The notes under the pieces are model-generated. The model was not told where the DNA came from and did no database searches. It saw nothing but the letters and a program-made list of their open reading frames with translations. A program made the translations under genes and the position numbers. A DNA stretch of 64,000 bases from Planctomycetota bacterium (GTDB lineage Bacteria; Planctomycetota; JAJSAM01; JAJVHW01), in contig JAJRPF010000070.1 in assembly GCA_024280885.1 (NCBI GenBank), positions 212,411 to 276,410 on the forward strand, written 5' to 3'. Shown here one piece after another: positions 25,326 through 34,242 of this stretch (position 1 is its first letter; each line of letters begins with the position of its first letter).

Positions 25326-28300
25326 ATGCGGACGCCATCGGTGTTCATTCGTCTCAACGTGCGCACCGTGGTCTCCGCGGTGCTCTGTGTCGTTGCGCTT
25401 GCAGCAGCGACCGGCACCCTCGGCGTACCCGGGCCGAAGCGCAGTCAGAGTGAGGCGCGTGCGGCGGATCTCGGCGGCGTTGTCGTCACAGAGATTGTCG
25501 TTCCCGGTGAGGACGGTCAAGCCGTCCGCCTGCGCGGAGGCGTCCCGTTCGCGCGCAGCGCGCACGTGCGCGATCCTGGAAGGCTGGTGCTCGCACGGCG
25601 GGTCGCCCCGGACACTCTAGACGCTGGGGAGATTGGGAAGGCCGCGAAGGGCGATGCGGTGTGGGAGCGCGTCAGCGCGGAGTGGCGCGTCGCGGCGCGC
25701 TGGGACGGACGGCGCCATGACGAGGAGCGCGCGATCCGCTGGGCGCATGTGGACGCCCTCGCTCGCGGGGGCGAGACGCTGGCCGTCATTCACACGCGCC
25801 CCCCCGTGCCGGATGACGCTCCAAGCACCGCGGTGCGAATAGCATCGGTCTCCGAGCGCGGTGTGCATGTGGACACCGGACGGTTGCGGTTCACGGTTCG
25901 CCGCGACATGTTCGCGCCGCTCGCCGATTTTGCGCGTCGCGACTCCAACTCCGACGCCGCAACGTATGTGGACGGTCCGCTGACCGGCGGCGGCGACGTG
26001 CTGCTGCGCTTCGCCACGCTTGTCGGTCGCGACGGAGTCGAGGAGTGGAGTGCGCGTCTCTCGCAGTCCTCGCCGGACACCGTGGAACTCGAAGCGAGTG
26101 GTCCCGTGCGTGCGTCCATTGTCGTACGCGGTCGCGTTCCGGGACACGCGTCAGCGGGCTCGGAAGAGGGGTGCGCCGATCTTCGCTACACGTTGAGGAT
26201 CGAGGTCTGGAAGGGCGGCGACGACGTGCGCTTCGATTTCTCGCTGACGAACCTCGCGACGGGCGCTCCCGCGTACCTGCGCGACGTGCGGCTGGAGATC
26301 CCCACCGACATGCTCTCGGGCGTGAGTGTCCAAACGTCGGATGGTGAGTTCAGTGCGGCGCGGGGCGTGCGCCTCTTGCAGCGCCACGACGTCGTCGCGC
26401 GGGCGGACGAGACGCGCAACTTCTCGTACACCCTGACGTCGTGGGGCACGGAGCGGCCCGGGAGTCCGGACGTGCGCGTCCTCGCGACCGGCGCTCGATC
26501 CGACGGCGTTCTCGCTCTCTCGACCGACGCGCGCTCGTTCGCTCCATCCGTCGTCGTCGCCGTGGTCGACGAGTTCTGGCAACGCTGGCCGGGCGCGATC
26601 TCGTTCGCGAATGGTACGCTTGCGTTCGAGTTTCTCCCGCAGGCTCCAGGTCTCCGTTGGCCTCCGGATCTTGGGGATCTTCCGCACCGATTGGGCGATG
26701 CCTATCGACTGGATGCGGGGCGTCGCGCAAGCTGGCGGTGCTCCATCGCACTGCCCGCCGCAACGCCGCCGACCGCGCGACTCGCCGATGCGTTCCTCGC
26801 CCGCGCGCCGGTCATACCCTCCGTCTCCGCGGACCGGGTCGCGCGCTCCGGTGCGGCGGGGCCGATCGCGCCGTCGGAGTTCGATCTCGCCGATCCACCG
26901 TTGCAGGCGTTGCTGCGGCGGCATGCCCACATGCAACGGGCGCTGGTCGACGCGGAACATGCCGAGTCGCAAGGGCCAGGCGCCGTGCTGCCTCCGGTCT
27001 CGATCGCGACGCAGCGTGAGTCGCGCGCCTCTGCGGATCCTGCGCACCGTTACGACGCCGATCTCTACGGCTGGCTGGACCACGGCGATCTGATCGATGC
27101 CCGAGGGTACGGCGCCGGTCGCGAGGACTGGCTACGCGGACTGCTCCTCGCCCACTTGCGCCACGCGCCGGAAGAGGACGGTGAATCGCCGTTCCTGGTC
27201 GAAGCGCAGGCCATGTTGCAGCACCGGTTGGATGCCGAGCAGCAGCACGTGACGGGGGGAAGCCAGCGCGAGCGCGCGGCGTTCGCTCGTTCGAGTTCTC
27301 GCGATCCGGGCGGCGTCGGGGGGCACGGTCGCTGGAACGCGCGAGCGAACCCGGATCGGGAGGCGCCGCGCGCGCCTTTGGCTACGCGCCTGCGGGGCTT
27401 GTTGCTAGCGCACGCGATCACCGCGGAACCACGCGCTCTCGAGGCGGCTCGCTGGAATGCCGCGGCCTTCATGCGCTACGCGGAGCAAGAGGTCGCGGCC
27501 TTTGCCCGACCTCAGACAACGCAGGCGCGAAGACCTCCCGTGTTCGACGTCGAGTCCTGGTCGGTTGCCATCGACGAGCTCCTGGCATTTCACGAGTACA
27601 CCGGCGACGAGCGCGCGCGCGCGGCCGCGCTGGCGCTCTTCGAAGACTGCGTTCTTCGGGCAGAAGAGCTCCGCGGCGGCGAGGGTGTCGCGGTGGGAGG
27701 CAACGACACGGCGCGAGTGGTGCCCCTGGTGCGGCTCCTGCAATCTGTTGTCGCGGTACACGAGCAGACCGGCGATCCGCGTGCGCTCGGTCTCTTGTTG
27801 CGATCTGTGCGCACCCTGCGCCACACCGGGTTCGCTGACTCCGGCGTCCGTGACGGAGCGAGCTACGTTCCGTTGCAACTCTCCGTCGTCACGTCGGTGA
27901 GAGACGTTCCGGGCGAGCGTCGCTCCACGTTCATACCGTTCGGTGACCGTATCAGTGGTGTGCTTGCGCATGTGGCTGACGCGACGGACGACGCGGAGTT
28001 GATGTCATTGGCCGTGCGGGTCTTCCGCGATACCGTGCTCTTTCACGACGCTCCATCGGGCGACGCGCGCGTCGATGGCATGCGGAGCGTCGCGTCGTTT
28101 GCGCCGCGTCAGTACGCCGGGATGGAGGTCACGACGGGTGCATGGTTGCTCCAATCGCACGAACGACTCCTCGCCCATCTGTTCCGCACCGCCGGTGGCG
28201 CAAGCTCCGACGCGTGGAGCTCCGACCCTTTCTTCGTGCGCACGCTGAGCGAGCTGGCGCGAGCGGATCGCGCGTACGTCGCGGCGGTCGTCGGAGGCAC

Positions 28301-29090
28301 GGGCGACGCCGATGCTCTCGCGCCACGCGTGTCGGTCGTCGAATTCGCACTGATGGATCGCGAACTTGTGTTGCGTATCCATGCCTCGGCGCCCGTCTAT
28401 CTGTCCGCGCGCATTCAGCGCGCCGACGGCAGCGGATCGGTGTGGTCCGCTCGTGTGGCGCCGCAGTCGGCGCGCGGCGCGACGGTGCACGACATCGTCT
28501 TCGATCGCGTCGTCGCAGACATGGACTACGACGTGTTCGTGACGGCGCGCGATCTGCATGGCCGCGTCCAGGTCCTCGGTCCTCTGCCGTTGCGGCCGTC
28601 AGTCGCTGCCGCTGATCCCGTCGATCCCACGGGATTCGAACTGCGCGGATCGAAGAGTGATTCACCCGGCGCCGGCTCGATCGCGGCCGACCGCGTCGTT
28701 CTTGACGATCGCGACGCCGTCCTTAGCGGCGCGTGGCGTCGCCGAGATTCGATCGACGCCTACGGCGGACAGCAAATCGTGGCCGGCGGCCCGGATGCTC
28801 TCGCGACGGCGACGTTCGTTCAGCGCGTGGACGTGGCGGGAGCATTCCGTCTCTTCATGCGGTGGGACGCGGTGCCGAACGCCGCGCCGCGAGCACACAT
28901 CGAGATACGCGATGCGGACGGAGTGACGTGGGTACGCGTGGATCAATCCACGGTCAAGCGACGTTGGCGGCTACTGGGAACGGTTCGCATTGCGGCCGGT
29001 GGGCAACTCGTCGTGCGCGTCTCGAACGCCGGAGCCGGTGGTGCGGTCGCGGTGGACGCTCTGCGTCTCGATCGTGCGGGGCCGCGGTGA
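25326..29090 (+). CDS. Large secreted protein, possibly PcRGLX/YetA-like polysaccharide lyase
   Basis: This 1254-residue protein has an N-terminal membrane or signal segment (about residues 12-33). The beta-rich stretch at 45-160, with LRGGVPFARSAHVRD and a later AIRWAHVDALA, resembles the RIFT-barrel start of PcRGLX/YetA-type exolyases. Residues about 160-480 are beta-sandwich-like, 560-960 are helical and could be an alpha/alpha toroid, and the C-terminal 130 residues look like a carbohydrate-binding jelly roll. This assignment rests on pattern only. If correct, it degrades or edits an acidic polysaccharide outside the membrane. The start is uncertain: ATG 25326 gives the best signal peptide, and a GTG lies at 25317. 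Confidence 0.5.
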   Translation: MRTPSVFIRLNVRTVVSAVLCVVALAAATGTLGVPGPKRSQSEARAADLGGVVVTEIVVPGEDGQAVRLRGGVPFARSAHVRDPGRLVLARRVAPDTLDAGEIGKAAKGDAVWERVSAEWRVAARWDGRRHDEERAIRWAHVDALARGGETLAVIHTRPPVPDDAPSTAVRIASVSERGVHVDTGRLRFTVRRDMFAPLADFARRDSNSDAATYVDGPLTGGGDVLLRFATLVGRDGVEEWSARLSQSSPDTVELEASGPVRASIVVRGRVPGHASAGSEEGCADLRYTLRIEVWKGGDDVRFDFSLTNLATGAPAYLRDVRLEIPTDMLSGVSVQTSDGEFSAARGVRLLQRHDVVARADETRNFSYTLTSWGTERPGSPDVRVLATGARSDGVLALSTDARSFAPSVVVAVVDEFWQRWPGAISFANGTLAFEFLPQAPGLRWPPDLGDLPHRLGDAYRLDAGRRASWRCSIALPAATPPTARLADAFLARAPVIPSVSADRVARSGAAGPIAPSEFDLADPPLQALLRRHAHMQRALVDAEHAESQGPGAVLPPVSIATQRESRASADPAHRYDADLYGWLDHGDLIDARGYGAGREDWLRGLLLAHLRHAPEEDGESPFLVEAQAMLQHRLDAEQQHVTGGSQRERAAFARSSSRDPGGVGGHGRWNARANPDREAPRAPLATRLRGLLLAHAITAEPRALEAARWNAAAFMRYAEQEVAAFARPQTTQARRPPVFDVESWSVAIDELLAFHEYTGDERARAAALALFEDCVLRAEELRGGEGVAVGGNDTARVVPLVRLLQSVVAVHEQTGDPRALGLLLRSVRTLRHTGFADSGVRDGASYVPLQLSVVTSVRDVPGERRSTFIPFGDRISGVLAHVADATDDAELMSLAVRVFRDTVLFHDAPSGDARVDGMRSVASFAPRQYAGMEVTTGAWLLQSHERLLAHLFRTAGGASSDAWSSDPFFVRTLSELARADRAYVAAVVGGTGDADALAPRVSVVEFALMDRELVLRIHASAPVYLSARIQRADGSGSVWSARVAPQSARGATVHDIVFDRVVADMDYDVFVTARDLHGRVQVLGPLPLRPSVAAADPVDPTGFELRGSKSDSPGAGSIAADRVVLDDRDAVLSGAWRRRDSIDAYGGQQIVAGGPDALATATFVQRVDVAGAFRLFMRWDAVPNAAPRAHIEIRDADGVTWVRVDQSTVKRRWRLLGTVRIAAGGQLVVRVSNAGAGGAVAVDALRLDRAGPR

Positions 29091-29190
29091 TGCATGATCG
29101 GTGCGGGAAGCACGGCCGTAACGGGATGAACGCTCGCAGCGGGCACGGGGATCAGGAATTCAAGACTCTTCGAGTCGAACGAGGTGGGAA

Positions 29191-29724
29191 GTGAATTCGA
29201 AGTGGTGTTTCGTGGATGGCAACTGGCAGGAAGCGGTTCCTGGAACGGAATCGGAGTTGGGCCCGGAGGGTGCACGGCGCGAGGACGTCCGGGAGTCGTG
29301 CGCGTTCGTAGCCGGCGACGCGGAGCGTCGTACGGATCCGCGGTTGCGGCTGTGCTACCCGATCGAGATTCGCTCGGTCGTCGTCGGCAAGGCGACTGTC
29401 GTGCAGCGGACCGTAACGCAGGATCTCTCCGCGCGTGGCGCGTACTTCTGCATGGAGGACGATCCGCTGGGGGGCGATCCAAAGGGGAACGGTCCGACGT
29501 GCGAGGTCGGCCTTCCCGTCGTGGTCGTGGTCCGCGTCCCGCATCGCCTTGCGAGTAACGGCTCGAGTGACGGCCGCGACGTCTCACTCGATCTGCGCGG
29601 CGACGGTCGGATCGTACGCATGGACTCGCCCGCGCGGGGTACGGCCGGCGAGGATGGCGTGCGCCTGACGGGGATCGCGGTCGAATTCTCACGACCGCTG
29701 GACTTCTCGTACGCCTGGGTCTGA
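29191..29724 (+). CDS. PilZ-domain protein
   Basis: This 177-residue cytoplasmic protein has the two c-di-GMP-binding signatures of PilZ. The Arg motif RRTDPRLRL is near residue 46 and the DLSARGAYF stretch (D/N-x-S-x-x-G) near 76. An insertion of about 25 residues follows, then the final beta strands and LTGIAVEFSRPL. The first 40 residues are unrelated to the domain. GTG 29191 is preceded by GAGGTGGG. It lies between the exopolysaccharide genes and a diguanylate cyclase block, so it is a reasonable candidate receptor linking c-di-GMP to polymer production. That link is inference from position. Confidence 0.8.
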   Translation: MNSKWCFVDGNWQEAVPGTESELGPEGARREDVRESCAFVAGDAERRTDPRLRLCYPIEIRSVVVGKATVVQRTVTQDLSARGAYFCMEDDPLGGDPKGNGPTCEVGLPVVVVVRVPHRLASNGSSDGRDVSLDLRGDGRIVRMDSPARGTAGEDGVRLTGIAVEFSRPLDFSYAWV

Positions 29725-29727
29725 CCC

Positions 29728-29767
29728 CGTATCACCAACTCGGACTCCGTGTCGCCAACTCGGTGTG
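29728..29767. repeat. 20-bp imperfect tandem duplication
   Basis: Two copies of a 20-bp unit (first copy CCGTATCACCAACTCGGACT) fill the space between the convergent PilZ and NtrC-like genes. The second copy differs at several positions. No hairpin with a T-run was seen here. Confidence 0.8.
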
Positions 29768-31144
29768 TCAGTACTTCTCGAGGAGATCGTACTTCCGCAT
29801 CTTGTTGAAGAGGGTGGTCCGGTTGATGTCAAGCGCCCGCGCCGTGACCTGACGGTTGCCTTCGTGCATCCGCAGGGCGTGCTCGATGATGCGCCGTTCC
29901 GGGTCCTCTAGTGCGCGCTTGAGAGGGACGACCGCTCCGCTCTCAAGCGGTGTCGGCTGCTCCTCTGCTTCGTCGCGCAAGACGGACGGTAGGTCGTCGG
30001 GCGTCAGCACGACGTTGCGTGTCAGGACGACGGCGCGCTCCATGCAGTTCTCGAGTTCGCGCACGTTTCCTGGCCAGGGGTAGCGAATGAGCAGATCCGA
30101 GATCGCATCGTCGAGACCCGTGATCCGCTTCTCGTTCTCCTTGGCGTGTTGCTTCAGGAAATGAGCTGCGAGGAGCGGGATGTCGCTGACGCGCTCGCGC
30201 AACGGCGGCATCGCGATGCTGACGACGTTGATGCGGTAGTAGAGGTCGCGACGGAACGTGCCAGCATCGACCTCTTTGGCAAGATCGAGGTTCGTGGCGA
30301 GTACGACACGGACGTCCACGCGCTTCGTCTCGTTGCCTCCGACCGGCTCGAACTCCTTGTCCTGCAGGATCCGAAGCAACTTCATCTGGAGCAAGGGCGA
30401 CGCGTTGTTGATCTCGTCCAGGAAGATCGTGCCCTTGTCCGCGGCGGCGAATTTGCCGAGCTTGTCCGCATGCGCCCCCGTGAACGAGCCACGCTTGTGG
30501 CCGAAGAGTTCACTCTCGAGAAGTGTCTCGGGAAGCGCTCCGCAGTTGACCTCGACGAAGGGTTGATCGCGACGTGTCGAGTTGTGATGCAGGGCCCGTG
30601 CGATGAGGGTCTTGCCGGTTCCGGACTCGCCGGTGACAAGCACGGTTGCGCGCGTCGGAGCGACGCTCTCGATCGTGTCGTAGATGCGCTGCATTCGATG
30701 ATCGCGACCGATGATCGAGTCGTAGCTGTAGCGCATGTCAAGCCGCTTGCGCAGCTCTGAGTTCTCATCGCGCAGCGACCGCTCCTCGAGCGCACGACGG
30801 ATGACCATCTTCATCTCTTCGTCGATGATCGGCTTCGTGACGTAGTCGTACGCGCCTGAACGCATGGCGTCGACCGCTTGTTCGACGGTCCCATAGCCGG
30901 TGACCAAGATGACCGGCAGGTCCGGCTTGCGGGCGCGGATCTCACGCAGGAGCTGGAGTCCGTCGATCTCTGGCATGTTGAAGTCGGTGATGACGAGGTC
31001 CGGCTTCGCGGACTCGAGGGCTGCGAGCGCGTCTCCTCCGCCGCTGGCTTCAACCACGTCGTAGCCCTCGAGCCGTAGAACCGCGCCAAGCGAGCGACGG
31101 ATGAGGGCGTCATCATCGACGACGAGAAGTGTGTGCTTCGCCAT
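29768..31144 (-). CDS. NtrC-family sigma-54-dependent response regulator
   Basis: This 458-residue activator has a receiver domain (residues 5-120; phospho-acceptor Asp54 in VITDF, Lys104 in YVTKP). An AAA+ sigma-54 interaction domain follows (about 140-375), with Walker A TGESGTGKT at 171-179 and Walker B GTIFLDEI near 238. A Fis-type helix-turn-helix lies at about 415-455. The sigma-54 contact loop reads GSFTGA (219-224), a Ser variant of GAFTGA. The start is four bases after the histidine kinase gene, its likely partner. Similar regulators (PrsR) control exosortase-system genes in other bacteria, but direct orthology cannot be shown here. Confidence 0.93.
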   Translation of the reverse strand: MAKHTLLVVDDDALIRRSLGAVLRLEGYDVVEASGGGDALAALESAKPDLVITDFNMPEIDGLQLLREIRARKPDLPVILVTGYGTVEQAVDAMRSGAYDYVTKPIIDEEMKMVIRRALEERSLRDENSELRKRLDMRYSYDSIIGRDHRMQRIYDTIESVAPTRATVLVTGESGTGKTLIARALHHNSTRRDQPFVEVNCGALPETLLESELFGHKRGSFTGAHADKLGKFAAADKGTIFLDEINNASPLLQMKLLRILQDKEFEPVGGNETKRVDVRVVLATNLDLAKEVDAGTFRRDLYYRINVVSIAMPPLRERVSDIPLLAAHFLKQHAKENEKRITGLDDAISDLLIRYPWPGNVRELENCMERAVVLTRNVVLTPDDLPSVLRDEAEEQPTPLESGAVVPLKRALEDPERRIIEHALRMHEGNRQVTARALDINRTTLFNKMRKYDLLEKY

Positions 31145-31148
31145 GGGA

Positions 31149-32306
31149 TCAACTCTCTCTTGCCACTGCCGGACTTGCCGTCGTCGTGACGGAGTCGGCG
31201 CGGGCGCGTTCTGTTCTCAGGGGGAGGCCGACAGGGCGTCGTAGCGGCAACTCCACAGCGACGCTCGTCCCGACACCAGCTTCGCTGTCGACGCTCATCG
31301 ACCCTCCCAGACGCTCGACGATGCGCTGGCAAATGGAGAGTCCGAGTCCCGTGCCACTGCCGACCTCCTTCGTTGTGAAGAAGGGTTCGAAGATCCGATC
31401 ACGGATCTCCGTCGGGATACCGTTGCCGGAGTCCCGCAGCGTGAGCGCGATCGAGCCGTCCTGGATCGTTGCCGACACGCGGAGTGATCCGCCCGAGGGC
31501 ATGGCGTCCACCGCGTTCTTCGCCAGGTTGGCAATCACCTGGAACATCGCTCGGGGCAATGCGATCCCGCTCTCGGGGAAGTCGTACGTCGTCTCGATCT
31601 GCTTCTCGGGCACCTGGCCCAGTACCTGCCGAACGGCGTCGTCTACCAAGCGCTCGCCGTCCTCGTCCGCGATCTCGACCGACGCGTTGCGCGAGAATTG
31701 GAGCAGGTCGCGCACGATGTCGGCCATCCGCCGCAGTCCGCGCCGGGCCTCGTGTAGATAGGGGAGTTCTGGGGCATCTGCCGGCAACGAGCCCGCCGCG
31801 AGATTGACGAAGCGGAGCACGCCGTCGAGCGGATTGTTGAGTTCGTGGGCGACTCCGGCAGCGAGCTTGCCGATCATCGCGAGCCGTTCGTGGACGTCGA
31901 GGCTGCGCTGCAGGTCGGCATTGCGCGACGAGAGGTCACGATGCCGCAGCGCCTGTTCGACCTGCACGACGAGCTGTGAGCCGGCGACCGGAAGTGGTAC
32001 GACAGAGAAGGCTCCGCGGCGCATCAGGTCGACCGCGCCCGCAACGTCCTCGTGGTCGTGGGTCGTCACGAGAAACGGCAAATGAGCCATGTCGGTTATC
32101 GCCGCGTCCAGCGTGCCGTCCGCGTCGGCGGCCATGAACACGTCGCGGTCGAGGACCACGAGATCGGCGTCGGCACCGTGCTCTCGCAGAGCTGCGGTGG
32201 TCGTTGCCGCCTCGCTTGACTCGATTCCGGCCGCGCCGAGTGCCGAACGAATGTCCATTCGCTCGGACAGATCGGAGCAGATGATCAGAACTCGTCTTGC
32301 GCTCAC
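31149..32306 (-). CDS. Receiver-like/histidine kinase hybrid
   Basis: This 385-residue soluble sensor kinase has a receiver-like N-terminus (residues 4-120; Asp53 is present but the usual Lys is replaced by VVPLPV). A HisKA domain carries His154 in GVAHELNNPL, and an intact HATPase domain has FFTTKEVGSGTGLGLSI near 330. No membrane segment is present, so it senses a cytoplasmic signal or partner. The GTG at 32306 follows AGGGAGG with good spacing. It is encoded directly before the NtrC-type regulator and probably phosphorylates it. A 19-bp sequence shared with the spacer at 37.6 kb lies about 150 bp upstream of its start. Confidence 0.9.
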   Translation of the reverse strand: MSARRVLIICSDLSERMDIRSALGAAGIESSEAATTTAALREHGADADLVVLDRDVFMAADADGTLDAAITDMAHLPFLVTTHDHEDVAGAVDLMRRGAFSVVPLPVAGSQLVVQVEQALRHRDLSSRNADLQRSLDVHERLAMIGKLAAGVAHELNNPLDGVLRFVNLAAGSLPADAPELPYLHEARRGLRRMADIVRDLLQFSRNASVEIADEDGERLVDDAVRQVLGQVPEKQIETTYDFPESGIALPRAMFQVIANLAKNAVDAMPSGGSLRVSATIQDGSIALTLRDSGNGIPTEIRDRIFEPFFTTKEVGSGTGLGLSICQRIVERLGGSMSVDSEAGVGTSVAVELPLRRPVGLPLRTERARADSVTTTASPAVARES

Positions 32307-32455
32307 GGGCGCCCTCCCTGGGATCAGTACCTGCTAACTGATCGGGCGGCGGCGTCGCGTGGGTGTAGCGCGTTGGTGGAATATCTGAACGGATCGACAC
32401 CCCTTGGTGCGTCGCGCCGCCGTCCCACGGTGTCATGTGGCGGCGCCGCGACGCG

Positions 32456-32474
32456 GACGTTGCACACATGCGAC
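32456..32474 (+). repeat. 19-bp sequence shared with the spacer at 37.6 kb
   Basis: GACGTTGCACACATGCGAC occurs here on the + strand and, identically, on the - strand at 37585-37603. It contains the near-dyad GTTGCA-CACA-TGCGAC (5 of 6 positions). It lies between the GGDEF gene's stop and the histidine kinase start. Confidence 0.7.
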
Positions 32475-32526
32475 GTGCGTCGAAGTGGTGACGCGTGATC
32501 GGATCAGCGAGACCCGCGAGCGGGGC

Positions 32527-34242
32527 TCAACCGGTGACGGGGCGGCCTCGGTAGGTCACGACGTTGCGACCGTGGCCCTTGGACGCATAGAGCGCGTCGT
32601 CGGCCTTCTGGAAGAGATCCTCGGCCGTATCCGCGTCAGACGGGAAGCACGCGACGCCGATCGAAACGGTGAGATTGCCGCTCGGCAGTTTCTCCTGTCC
32701 CTCGAAATTGGCGTCCTCGATCCGCTGCCGCAGGCGTTCCAGGAAGGGAAACGGAGCTTTTGTGCCATTCGTCTCGGCGGGCGACGTCTCGGGCAGGATC
32801 ACGGCGAACTCTTCGCCGCCATGTCGGGCGACGATGTCCACCTCGCGCAACGACGTTCGCAGGATCTCGCCGACGGCAGCGAGTGCGCGATCGCCCGCTG
32901 GGTGTCCACATGTGTCGTTGAATTTCTTGAAGTGATCGAGGTCCATGATCGCGACGGTGAGCGGGCGATCGTAGCGGCGTGCGCGCTGCGTTTCGCGCGC
33001 GAGGGCCTTCTGAAAGTAGCGCCGATTGTAGAGGCCGGTCAGCTCGTCGATCACCGCGAGATCGCGCATTTGCCGGAGCTTCACAGCGTTCTCGAGCGCT
33101 TGACCCGATTGGTCGGAGAGGAAGAGCAGCGAGCGCAGGTCGGTGTCGGTGAACGGCTCGCCGTTCTCCTTGTCCGCCAGGCAGACGACACCCGCGACGC
33201 CTTCGCCGCCACAGAGCGGCAGGACGAGACACGAGCGCGTATCGTAGGCGTCGCGAGCCGGGGAGGCACTGTCCCACGATTCGAATTCCGCGCCGATCTC
33301 TGCCAGGTCGGAAGCCAGCAGGGGAATGCCGTTGCGTGCCACCCGACCGGCGATGCCCTCGCCGAGGGGGATCGGCGTCCACGCGTCGCGATCGGGCAAC
33401 CCGATTGCACGTTGCATCAGAAGTTCACCACGCGCCTTGTCGAGCAGCATCAGCGACGAGCGTGTGGCTGTCGAGCGCACCCTGAATGAGTCGAGCACGC
33501 GGTCGAGGAGGCGATCGAGATCGCTGACCATGCGGTGCACGAGCGCTGCGTCGCCCACCAACGTTTCGAGGGCGCGTCGGTCCGGTGGCCCGACGGGGTC
33601 CGGTGCGGCGGCGCGTCGAATCTCGAGTGCCGCGGGCACGGTGGGCCTCCCCGAGCCGGGTCCGTCGGTGGCGTCCGTTGCGTCGGTCTCGTCAGGCAGG
33701 TCGTGCAGGTCATCGGTGTCGAGCGCTTCGAGCGAGTCGGGTGTGGAGGGCACGACCGTGTGTCCGACAATCTGCGCTGCCGCTACGGTGTCGGATGCAG
33801 CGCGCGCCCCCCCCGGCGCGTTGGCGCTTTTGCGCGCAGCCGAGGTCGACGTCGGTTGCAGCAGCGACTGGCTACCGCGACGCAGAAGCGCGGTGATCAA
33901 CTGCTCCACGCCGCCGGGATGACTTGGCAGTTGAAGCGTGGCGTCAGCCCCCTCGCGCGTGGCGTGCGGTGCGCGGTGCGCGAGGGCGGGACGATAGAGG
34001 ACGGCGACGGTCTCCGCCCCCGCGGCGTGCAGCGCTTGCATTGCGTCGCGCTCGCGACCGTCGATCTCATCGCCCGCGACCAGCGCGACGCGCACTCTGC
34101 CGCGCGGGAGTTCCGAGACCGCGCGGAGCGCCGAGTCGCAGCGGAGAATACTCAGGGCCCCCCGTGCCTCGATCTCATCGAGTTCCGGAGGCGACCACGC
34201 GCCAGCCCAGAGCACGTCGACGGCGGCCACAGCGCGACTCAT
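32527..34242 (-). CDS. GAF-GGDEF diguanylate cyclase
   Basis: This 571-residue cytoplasmic enzyme makes c-di-GMP from two GTP. The N-terminus (1-115) resembles a receiver without the phosphorylation residues. A Pro/Ala/Thr-rich linker follows, then a GAF domain (about 235-380; SLMLLDKARGELL onward), then the GGDEF domain (about 395-565). The active site is GGEEF at 475-479. An RxxD inhibitory site (REVD, 466-469) sits five residues upstream, so product inhibition is expected. Its ATG overlaps the stop of the HD-GYP gene upstream (ATGA), which couples synthesis of the cyclase to that protein. Confidence 0.93.
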   Translation of the reverse strand: MSRAVAAVDVLWAGAWSPPELDEIEARGALSILRCDSALRAVSELPRGRVRVALVAGDEIDGRERDAMQALHAAGAETVAVLYRPALAHRAPHATREGADATLQLPSHPGGVEQLITALLRRGSQSLLQPTSTSAARKSANAPGGARAASDTVAAAQIVGHTVVPSTPDSLEALDTDDLHDLPDETDATDATDGPGSGRPTVPAALEIRRAAAPDPVGPPDRRALETLVGDAALVHRMVSDLDRLLDRVLDSFRVRSTATRSSLMLLDKARGELLMQRAIGLPDRDAWTPIPLGEGIAGRVARNGIPLLASDLAEIGAEFESWDSASPARDAYDTRSCLVLPLCGGEGVAGVVCLADKENGEPFTDTDLRSLLFLSDQSGQALENAVKLRQMRDLAVIDELTGLYNRRYFQKALARETQRARRYDRPLTVAIMDLDHFKKFNDTCGHPAGDRALAAVGEILRTSLREVDIVARHGGEEFAVILPETSPAETNGTKAPFPFLERLRQRIEDANFEGQEKLPSGNLTVSIGVACFPSDADTAEDLFQKADDALYASKGHGRNVVTYRGRPVTG

